Shown here: in pieces, positions 57,334-64,000 of the stretch
Position numbering within the stretch: the first letter of the stretch is position 1
Layout of the letters: the number at the start of each line of letters is the position of its first letter
Translations under genes and position numbers: made by a program
The notes under the pieces: model-generated
Seen by the model: the letters and a program-made list of their open reading frames with translations, nothing else
What the model was told of the DNA's origin: nothing
The model's database searches: none
From: Paratinospora sagittata
Lineage: Eukaryota > Streptophyta > Magnoliopsida > Ranunculales > Menispermaceae
Length of the DNA: 64,000 nt
Assembly (NCBI GenBank): GCA_035771175.1
Contig: CM069594.1
Coordinates: 13,020,620 to 13,084,619 of the forward strand
Direction of reading: 5' to 3'

Positions 57334-58849
57334 TGTCACACCCCGTCCGGACGCGCCTAAACTGGCGATACACTCACGGACGGGGCGCGCATTTGGAACA
57401 ATCATAATGGTAATAACAGAGTACGCAGCGGAAATACAGTACACAGTACAAATCTGATTTCATATAATTCAGAATACTTTTGTACATAAAATGGTCAAGG
57501 GAACATACTCCCAAAATCCCCAATGATTCATACAAAGGGTACAAAATGTGGGCCCCATAACCTGCACCCAGTCCACCCTAATTTCCTGTGAAAGATTTGA
57601 TAATATTGGAGTGAGCTTAACGCGCTCAGTGGGTAAATAGTGCATGAGTATAACAATTAATAAAGCATACTTCAATATCAAATATCTTAAATACACATGT
57701 AAGCATCATAATCAATCAATATGTATGTATGCATGACACCGTCACGTACTAATGGTTTGATGATCGTACATCGCCTGAGTTCACGTACTGGTGTCCTTCC
57801 CCGGGCGAAGCCAGGTTCTCACTGTACGTCCCTCCTCAGGAACAATGCTCTGGATTCACGTACATGTCCCTCCCCAGCGTAGCCAGGTTCACATGTACGT
57901 CCCTCTCCAGAGAAATAATATGAATAGTGAGCAATGCTTCTAACTATTCTATGAGTCATAAACCATATACGTCCCTAGGTGGTGATATGTATGATGCCAA
58001 TGCATGAACTGGTCTAGTCTACTGGTCTGGTCTTTCTTGACATTTAGACTGACTTTGGCAACGTCTAGTGAACCTTATCAGGGTCGGTATCACGACGTGC
58101 AAAGTTATCACATTCAGGTCATAACATTATTGACATAATGCAGTGTAAATGAATAGTAGATATAACAATAATTGAATGTAAACTTTAATAAAAGTTATAA
58201 AACACGCAAACCTATATTTCGTTCCCCACCTTCAGATCTGGTGCTTTTCTCCGGACAGAACTTCGTTGCACCGCTTTCAGATCTGGCGCTTTCCTCCGGA
58301 CAGAACTTTGTTGCACCGCACCGAGAGTCTCGATTAGAGAGTCTCAAAAACTAAAAACTTAGAAGGCGTGGAAAGGAGAAGAAAATCCCAAGAGAAGGTG
58401 ATTTTGGTTTGGTGTGAGAAATGAGAATGAGGAGGTTTCTTATATAGAGATTTTGTGCGCCTGAACGTTCTGGCAGGCGCCTGAACGTTCTGGCAGGCGC
58501 CTGAACGTTCTGGCATGGCGCCTGAACGTTCTGGCAGGCGCCTGAACGTTCTGGCAGGCGCCTGAACGTTCTGGCAGGCGCCTGAACGTTCTGGCATGGC
58601 GCCTGAACGTTCTGGCAGGCGCCTGAACGTTCTGGCATGGCGCCTGAACGTTCTGGCAGGCGCCTGAACGTTCTGGCATGGCGCCTGAACGTTCTGGCAG
58701 GCGCCTGAACGTTCTGGCAGGCGCCTGAACGTTCTGGCATGCCGCCTGAACGTTCTGGCAGGCGCCTGAACGTTCTGGCAGGCGCCTGAACGTTCTGGCA
58801 TGCGCCTGAACGTTCGGGCGTTGCCCAAATAGTAAAAATTTCAAATAGT

Positions 58850-58889
<40 letters not shown>

Positions 58890-58908
58890 TGAAATACAGG
58901 GTATTACA
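57334..58908 (-). repeat. Element D 3' LTR
   Basis: 1575 bp, TGTCACACCCCGTCC...GGGTATTACA. TATA-like CTATATAAG (minus) at 58438-58446. An array of 18 tandem units lies immediately upstream in U3. A long poly-T run (about 58851-58888) lies near the LTR start. Confidence 0.9.
58458..58820 (-). repeat. 20-bp tandem array in LTR U3 of element D (18 units)
   Basis: Eighteen copies of a 20-21 bp unit with core GCGCCTGAACGTTCTGGCA, separated by G, TG or TGC, the last ending GAACGTTCGGGCG. The same array has nine units in element A. In the minus strand it also reads as a spurious repetitive open frame, which I do not consider a gene. Confidence 0.92.
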
Positions 58909-58927
58909 CTCTACCCCCCTTAAAGGG
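58909..58927 (-). other. Element D polypurine tract
   Basis: The minus strand reads CCCTTTAAGGGGGGTAGAG directly before the 3' LTR, after the box TTTCGAGGGCGAAAT. Confidence 0.9.
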
Positions 58928-58942
58928 ATTTCGCCCTCGAAA

Positions 58943-59050
58943 TCAAGTCAAGTAGTGATGGGGGTTGGCGGTTTGAGAAGTAGCCGCAGGCTGTGAATGA
59001 GGCCACAGCATGTGTGTAAGACTCTATCCATTGATATTATGTTCAGACAT
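58943..59050 (-). pseudogene. Element D aORF3, reduced to 36 codons
   Basis: ATG 59050 (MSEHNING) to TGA 58943-58945 in one frame with an internal TAG at codon 9. The start region (MSExN) and the tail (NPHHYLT) correspond to the two ends of aORF3 in element E (MSENN and SNHHYMG), so the middle of about 135 codons has been deleted. The ATG follows CAATAACTACCAG, 96 nt after the pol stop. Confidence 0.6.
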
Positions 59051-59146
59051 CTGGTAGTTATTGAAGTGAAACAATGTATCAAGATAGGTGTAAACAATGT
59101 TTCATCCTGATAATGATAAGTGAAAATAGTACAACGTATCACTTCA

Positions 59147-60355
59147 TCAGTTGGTGCTAGAAAATAATTCAGGGTATTTTTGTTTAATTGTTGATTCTAG
59201 TTCCCATGTTGCTTCCTCTACGCCGTGGTGATCCCAGAGCACTTTCACAAGTGGTATGCTACGGCGCCGTAGTTCTTGAGTTTTTCTATCTAAAATCTGG
59301 ATTGCTTTCTCCTGATACGTATTTCCTTCCTCAACCCGAACCTCGACTAAAGGGATGATATGCGAAGGATCAGGACGATACTTGCGAAGCATAGATACGT
59401 GAAAAACGTCATGAACCTTAGGCATGGATGATGGAAGGGACAGACGATAAGCAAGTTTGCCAATACGTTCAATGATCGGAAATGGACCGATATATCGCGG
59501 GGAGAGCTTGCCTTTGATCCCAAAGCGTTTGACACCTCGTGTGGGCTGGACTTTCAGAAAAACAAAGTCCCCCTTATCAAATTGTAGAGGCTGTCGTCGT
59601 TTGTCAGCATAGCTCTTCTGTCGACTTTGTGCAACACGAAGTCGTTCCTTTACTAGTGTGATCTTCTCAGAAGTCTCTTGAACTAGTTCAGGGCCCAACT
59701 GCGGTCGGTCTGCCATATCTAACCAGCATACCGGAGATCTGCAAGGCCGACCATAGAGAGCCTCGTATGGTGCCATGCCGATACTAGTTTGGAAGCTGTT
59801 GTTGTATGCAAACTCAGCTAGATGCAAATACTTTGCCCATCCGTCATGAAAGTCCAAAATGCAGCATCGTAGCATGTCTTCTAAGATGTGGATAAGCCGT
59901 TCTGACTGCCCATCAGTCTGAGGGTGGAAGGCGGTGCTCATAGTGATCTTTGAACCCATTCTAGTTTGGAAGCTTTTCCAAAAGTTTGATGTGAAGCGAG
60001 GGTCTCGATCAGAGACGATCGTGAGTGGTATGCCATGAAGGCGGACGATCTCTCTTTCATAGAGTTCGGCAAGTTTGGCGGGATTATCCGTGAATTTTAT
60101 TGGCAAGAAGTGTGCAGACTTGGTAAGTCTGTCAATGATAACCCAGATAGCATCTTGCCCTTTATTATTTCGAGGTAATGCTGTAACAAAATCCATTGCG
60201 ATGTTCTCCCATTTCCATTCTCCAATAGGTAACGGTTGGAGAAGGCCAGAGGAAAGTCTTCGTTCTGCCTTAACTTGTTGGCAAACAAGACATCGAGCAA
60301 CGAAGTCTGCAATGGCCGTCTTCATTCCAGAAAACCAGAATTGTCGCTTGACATC
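59147..60355 (-). CDS. pol: Element D integrase with chromodomain-like tail
   Basis: Same frame as gag-pol but separated from it by TAG at 60356-60358, where the related copy A has AAG (Lys, in KMYKDVKRQ). The zinc-binding CLVCQQVK follows. The catalytic triad is complete: [11 protein letters not shown] (about 60210), TIVSDRDPRFTSNFW (about 60025) and TDGQSERLIHILEDMLR (about 59930-59880). Then come GMAPYEALYGRPCRSPVCW, the GKLSPRYIGPFPIIERIG barrel, VHDVFHVSMLRKY and the group II chromodomain-like SIPLVKVLWDHHGVEEATWE. It ends KYPELFSSTN. It would insert element cDNA, probably into heterochromatin. Confidence 0.88.
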   Translation of the reverse strand, partial: DVKRQFWFSGMKTAIADFVARCLVCQQVKAERRLSSGLLQPLPIGEWKWENIAMDFVTALPRNNKGQDAIWVIIDRLTKSAHFLPIKFTDNPAKLAELYEREIVRLHGIPLTIVSDRDPRFTSNFWKSFQTRMGSKITMSTAFHPQTDGQSERLIHILEDMLRCCILDFHDGWAKYLHLAEFAYNNSFQTSIGMAPYEALYGRPCRSPVCWLDMADRPQLGPELVQETSEKITLVKERLRVAQSRQKSYADKRRQPLQFDKGDFVFLKVQPTRGVKRFGIKGKLSPRYIGPFPIIERIGKLAYRLSLPSSMPKVHDVFHVSMLRKYRPDPSHIIPLVEVRVEEGNTYQEKAIQILDRKTQELRRRSIPLVKVLWDHHGVEEATWELESTIKQKYPELFSSTN

Positions 60356-63133
60356 CTAGTACATCTTGTCACCCCCAGGATGCATAGCGTATCTCGAACA
60401 GTGCATCTCAGTAAGCACGCCTTTCCGAACCTCGGGATCGTTCGGAAGACAAAGACGTTTTTTATAGAAAACGGCGCCGTCGTCAGAGACTGACCAATGA
60501 GGAAGGTCTTGGCCGCTGAGTAGAAGTTCTCGTTTCTCCATTAACATAGGGTCATTGGCTTGAGTAGCTGAAATCTTGCGAACAAGGTCAGAGGTAGCTG
60601 ATAATTGAGAGAGTCGTGGTCTTGGTCCCTCTATGTTCAGTTGTAGGTTAAAGTTCTCCAACTCTGTAGTCAACTTTCCCATTTCGTAGTTAAGAGTGCA
60701 AGCAACATAAGATTTTCTACTCAGGGCATCAGCCACAACATTGGCCTTTCCGGGATGGTACTGGAGTTGAAAGTCATAATCTTTCAAGAATTCCAACCAT
60801 CGTCTTTGGCGGAGGTTAAGGTCTCGCTGAGTGTATATGTACTTAAGACTCTTGTGATCCGAGAAGACCTCAAACCGTTCACCGTATAGGTAATGACGCC
60901 ATAACTTTAGAGCAAATACGACAGCAGCAAGTTCCAAGTCATGCGTTGGGTAATTACCCTCATGAATCTTCAGTTGTCTGGACGCATATGCAACCACTTG
61001 GCCTTCTTGCATTAGCACGGCACCTAAGCCTTGGAGAGAGGCGTCGGTGTATAATGAAAATCCAATGGCATTTCTTGGAGTGATAAGTACAGGTGCAGTC
61101 GTGAGGCGTTTTTTCAATTCCTGAAATGATGCTTCACAGGCGGAATTCCAGATAAAGCGCACGTCTTTTCGAGTGAGCTTGGTCATAGGTTCAGCAATCT
61201 TTGAGAAATCCTTGATGAAGCGTCTATAATAGCCAGCCAAACCAAGAAAACTCCTAATCTGAGTAACAGTGGTAGGCTGCTTCCAGTTTAAAACTGTTGG
61301 GAATTCAGATACGACTGGAACATCGCGTACTTCGGGAGGGTACAGAGCTGGTGATTCATTGTCGTTACCAAGAGACAACGCTCGAAGTTGTGACTTGAGA
61401 AGGGCAACTGTTGATTTGTGTATCCATTGCCTTGTGCCCTGAATCTTAACAAACTCTCCTGTAGGCAAAGTTAACTGAACTTGCTTGTTCATACAGTCGA
61501 TCTTTGCATTCAGTGGTGCCAGCCAGTCCATGCCGAGGATGATGTCGAAGTCTTCAAAATCCATTACAAAAAGATCGGCATATATTATCTGTTCGGACAT
61601 TCGAAGCTCACAGCGAGAACACTGCAAATTCACGTCAGTACCCGATCCGAATGGTGATGTGACATGGAGTGTGATGTTTGTGGGTTCAGGATGCAGGCCT
61701 AAATGTCTTACCAATACTGATGATATAAAAGAATGCGTAGCACCTGAATCAAACAAAACATGCACCATGGTATTGAATAAAGGAAAGGTACCTTCGACGA
61801 CATTATTGTCTGGGAGGGGTTGGTGAGCGATGGCATATGCTCTGCCCTGATTCCGTGGACCCTGGTTCTGCTGGGTCGGCCTGGGTTGGGCATTAGCAGC
61901 AGGTGGTGCTTGTTGGACTGGAATAGCAGGAATAGGTTGCTGAAGGTGCGGACAAAGATGTTTGACATGGCCCTTCTGGCCGCAGTTGTAACAAGTCGGC
62001 CTGTACTGCTGATTGTTTTGCTGGCCATTCTGATTATGCTGTTGGGTGGGCTGATTGTGGTGTCGACCACCACCTCTGTCATTGCCGTTACTACGGCCAC
62101 CTCGTCCATAACGACCGCCACGGCCATGATTTCGGAAACCCTGATGGTTAGAGTTAAAAGGTTCAGCCGCAGGTGTTGTGCCTGCATTCGTCGAAACCGG
62201 GGCTGGGAGGGCTGGGTTTGGATTGTAGTAGGGCTTTTTCCTGTTGCCCTGTTGTGAGCCTTGTGGAGGAAATGTGGCAGGTCGTTTGCCCTTATTCATT
62301 CGCTGTGCTTGTAAGAGCTTCTCTTGTTCAAAGCTCATGGCCTTGTCAACAACCTCCTTGTAAATCTTGATGTCCAAGATCGATAAGGCTTGCCGAATGT
62401 CATGGCGAAGGCCATTATAAAATTTCTCGGACTTATCTCGCTCCGTTGAGATGGTGGAGAGAGAGTAGACAGATAATTCTTTGAATTTTCCAGCATATTC
62501 TCTGACGGTCATGGTGCCCTGATATAACTTAGCAAATTCCTGGCGCTTCTGCTTTGTCACCGCGCTGGGAAAATACTCATCAATAAACATTGACTCAAAC
62601 TGTTGCCAAGTCATATCTGCTATATTGACCCGTGGGTCTTCTTTCACTGTGAGCCACCATTTGTTTGCTCCACCAACAAGTTGGTAAGTTGCTAGTGGAA
62701 TTTTGCGAGTCTCATCGACTCCCATTGCATCAAGGGCTTTCTTTGACTCATCTAGCCACTTTTGCACCTCATCAGGATCAATGGTGCCATCGAAAGTAAG
62801 AGGTTGTAGTCGCTTGTATTTAGTAATCTGATCGGTTTGAGCTTCCGACCCAAATTTTATAGGTGCTTGTACCGTGGCAACCTGACTGGCTGCAGTCTCA
62901 CAAACGGCAGTTTGAACAGTGACCTTCATTGCCTCAACAAATCCAGCGAAGAAGGTTTCAATGCTTGAAGGCATGGCAAAGGGTGCGGGTGGTGGTGGTA
63001 TTGCCTGCCCAGATGTAGTGGCAGTGTCGGGTGTGGCCTGTGCTGTTGTCGGAGGCGGCGGTTCCTGAATCTCAGGAGGTGCCTCAACTGTGGGACGAAC
63101 AGTACGTGGCCTTCCTCTCTTCCTGGTTTGCAT
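60356..63133 (-). CDS. gag-pol: Element D gag-protease-RNase H frame with RT core deleted
   Basis: 925 codons from ATG 63133. Gag: basic start [14 protein letters not shown]; capsid blocks [20 protein letters not shown] (about residue 113) and [20 protein letters not shown] (about 185); zinc knuckle [15 protein letters not shown] (about 380). Protease active site [11 protein letters not shown] at about 459. At about residue 614 (61290-61296) the protease-RT linker EFPT joins directly to the RT thumb [12 protein letters not shown], so fingers and palm with the catalytic Asp pair are missing. RNase H follows ([42 protein letters not shown]). It ends at TAG 60356-60358 after HPGGDKMY. Otherwise no stops occur. 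Confidence 0.9.
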   Translation of the reverse strand: MQTRKRGRPRTVRPTVEAPPEIQEPPPPTTAQATPDTATTSGQAIPPPPAPFAMPSSIETFFAGFVEAMKVTVQTAVCETAASQVATVQAPIKFGSEAQTDQITKYKRLQPLTFDGTIDPDEVQKWLDESKKALDAMGVDETRKIPLATYQLVGGANKWWLTVKEDPRVNIADMTWQQFESMFIDEYFPSAVTKQKRQEFAKLYQGTMTVREYAGKFKELSVYSLSTISTERDKSEKFYNGLRHDIRQALSILDIKIYKEVVDKAMSFEQEKLLQAQRMNKGKRPATFPPQGSQQGNRKKPYYNPNPALPAPVSTNAGTTPAAEPFNSNHQGFRNHGRGGRYGRGGRSNGNDRGGGRHHNQPTQQHNQNGQQNNQQYRPTCYNCGQKGHVKHLCPHLQQPIPAIPVQQAPPAANAQPRPTQQNQGPRNQGRAYAIAHQPLPDNNVVEGTFPLFNTMVHVLFDSGATHSFISSVLVRHLGLHPEPTNITLHVTSPFGSGTDVNLQCSRCELRMSEQIIYADLFVMDFEDFDIILGMDWLAPLNAKIDCMNKQVQLTLPTGEFVKIQGTRQWIHKSTVALLKSQLRALSLGNDNESPALYPPEVRDVPVVSEFPTVLNWKQPTTVTQIRSFLGLAGYYRRFIKDFSKIAEPMTKLTRKDVRFIWNSACEASFQELKKRLTTAPVLITPRNAIGFSLYTDASLQGLGAVLMQEGQVVAYASRQLKIHEGNYPTHDLELAAVVFALKLWRHYLYGERFEVFSDHKSLKYIYTQRDLNLRQRRWLEFLKDYDFQLQYHPGKANVVADALSRKSYVACTLNYEMGKLTTELENFNLQLNIEGPRPRLSQLSATSDLVRKISATQANDPMLMEKRELLLSGQDLPHWSVSDDGAVFYKKRLCLPNDPEVRKGVLTEMHCSRYAMHPGGDKMY
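61290..61296 (-). other. Deletion junction with 7-bp microhomology in element D RT
   Basis: AAAACTG at the junction is present at both ends of the corresponding undeleted segment in element A (1440-1446 and 2117-2123). About 680 bp is missing relative to A. Confidence 0.88.
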
Positions 63134-63913
63134 TTTCTCACTGGCAAGGAGAAAAGAAAACCAAGATTAAGAAACTGTAGGCAAGTATAATGTTATAGTA
63201 TGCTCAGCAACAATTTCGAGAGGACTGTAATATTAAAATCACTTATTTTTCTAAGTAGAGTGTAAAGTTGTTGTTGAGGAATCAAAGAATCTTATATATC
63301 TCGTATGTGTGGCCATGGTGTAAAAACAAAGAAGGTTAGAATGTTTATATAATAAGTAGAAAACTTTGCAAGTATTTAAAAAGATTTGGTTTTGGTGTTT
63401 GTGAACATACATAGATTTCATTGAAAATCCATACGAGTCATAAGAATTCTAAGATTTGCCTCGGCAAATAACCTGATCTAACGTTCTATCGCAATCTTAT
63501 GCATTCATACGCTTACTCTTAGTCTGTTCAATTATTATCCAAGTTCATATGTCCCATACCACATGAATTCAGTGATAAGGGTGGAAACCAAGTTAAGTTG
63601 TATGAACACGGTCTCTAAAAACATTGGTTGAATAGAAGTTCACTAATAGTATCGTCCAAATTTACTCGTCCCATACCGTGTAAACTTAGTGATAATATTA
63701 GTAATGCAACTTTCTCCAAGTGTTTCTTTTCACACAAGGTCGTGGGTTTTCGTACTTCCACATTTTATTTAGTATCATCCAATTTTGTTGTGTCCCATAC
63801 CACTCCAAAGTTAGTGATACAAAAGAAAGAATGGTTGTAAGTCGGCCCACCAAAGATAGTCTTAAACAAAACATTTCATTCATATATAATAGAAAAATTT
63901 ACATTGCCAGTAA
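63134..63913 (-). other. Element D leader with three spaced copies of a conserved motif
   Basis: Closely similar to the element E leader. The motif CCCATACC...AGTGATAA/C occurs at 63553-63578, 63670-63695 and 63794-63819, 117-124 bp apart. Nothing else is recognised. Confidence 0.6.
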
Positions 63914-64000
63914 TCAATTTTGGCGTTCTTGCCTACCACCATTTCTCCGAGATCTACTGTTATGTACAGAATGACTACTAACAGAAGGTTGAGAGTTTGC
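63914..64000 (-). CDS. Element D aORF5, C-terminal end (cut by window edge)
   Basis: Open from the window edge to TGA 63914-63916, reading ANSQPSVSSHSVHNSRSRRN and ending GGRQERQN. The corresponding end of aORF5 in element E reads APQHSSSIHSATSGKIRRN then SRQGN, with a stop at the matching position. The basic Arg/Asn-rich end and the shared stop support a real protein. The rest lies beyond 64000. Confidence 0.55.
   Translation of the reverse strand, partial: ANSQPSVSSHSVHNSRSRRNGGRQERQN

Larger units (their letters stand above)
57334..64000 (-). mobile_element. Element D: young gypsy chromovirus lacking most of RT
   Basis: Minus-strand element with 3' LTR (57334-58908), polypurine tract, a shortened aORF3, a nearly open gag-pol frame (59147-63133), a leader, and the C-terminal end of aORF5 at the window edge. 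Its 5' LTR lies beyond 64000. It is the best preserved copy in the window, but an in-frame deletion removes the RT polymerase core, and one TAG interrupts the zinc-binding start of integrase. It would need RT supplied by a related element. Confidence 0.9.

Noticed and set aside
58334..58844. Long minus-strand open frames reading repeated PERSGACQNVQAP-type peptides
   Set aside because: All three frames are open because the 20-bp LTR repeat has no stops. It is U3 repeat DNA, not a protein.
61820..62257. Plus-strand open frame of 145 codons opposite gag
   Set aside because: Antisense shadow of the Gln/Asn-rich gag tail of element D; no independent support.

Overview
This is a plant nuclear window, probably from an angiosperm. 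It carries one complete, intron-rich host gene inside about 50 kb of nested LTR retrotransposons. The evidence for a plant is a T-complex-11-domain gene with a plant-type N terminus, Ty3/gypsy pol with a chromodomain-like integrase tail, primer-binding sites for initiator tRNA-Met, and TG...CA LTRs with short target duplications. The species cannot be named from the sequence.

Layout. (1) 1-27.9 kb is a nest of gypsy elements. The oldest visible one, G, lies on the plus strand and is seen only at 15452-15616 and 26833 onward. Element B (minus, up to 15451) was inserted into G, and element C (minus, 15617-26832, perfect CCAGA duplication) was inserted 165 bp further along G. Element A (minus, 1-4521) was inserted into the 3' end of B. 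B also carries a 1.75 kb TGATA...TATCA insertion in its RT, and C carries a 4.5 kb inverted-repeat structure where gag and protease should be. (2) 28-34 kb is AT-rich and mostly featureless. It holds a MULE (Mutator-like) transposase remnant, a weak MITE candidate and simple repeats. (3) 34.3-41.7 kb is the host gene on the minus strand: 11 coding exons, 1194 codons plus stop, all junctions phase-consistent. (4) 42.9-56.4 kb is element E (minus, both LTRs). It was inserted into a small foldback repeat upstream of the host gene, and is itself interrupted by a 2.7 kb solo LTR. (5) 57.3-64 kb is element D (minus), the best preserved copy. It is truncated by the window edge, lacks most of its RT, but otherwise has an almost open gag-pol frame.

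The main point of interest is shared by B, C, E and, as far as it is visible, D. These elements have Tekay/Del-like pol genes but carry two extra reading frames. One (aORF5) lies between the PBS and gag. The other (aORF3) lies between pol and the polypurine tract, in the position an env gene would take. In all four elements the aORF3 ATG sits directly after an AG in a splice-acceptor-like context, 91-101 nt beyond the pol stop. B and C also have a second TATA box between PBS and aORF5. G, a related element in the same window, has no aORF3. Together this suggests a chromovirus sublineage with accessory genes and possibly spliced or internally initiated transcripts.

Nearly all element genes are broken. 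The host gene looks functional. Coordinates of degenerate element genes are approximate; LTR, PBS, duplication and exon borders were read base by base.
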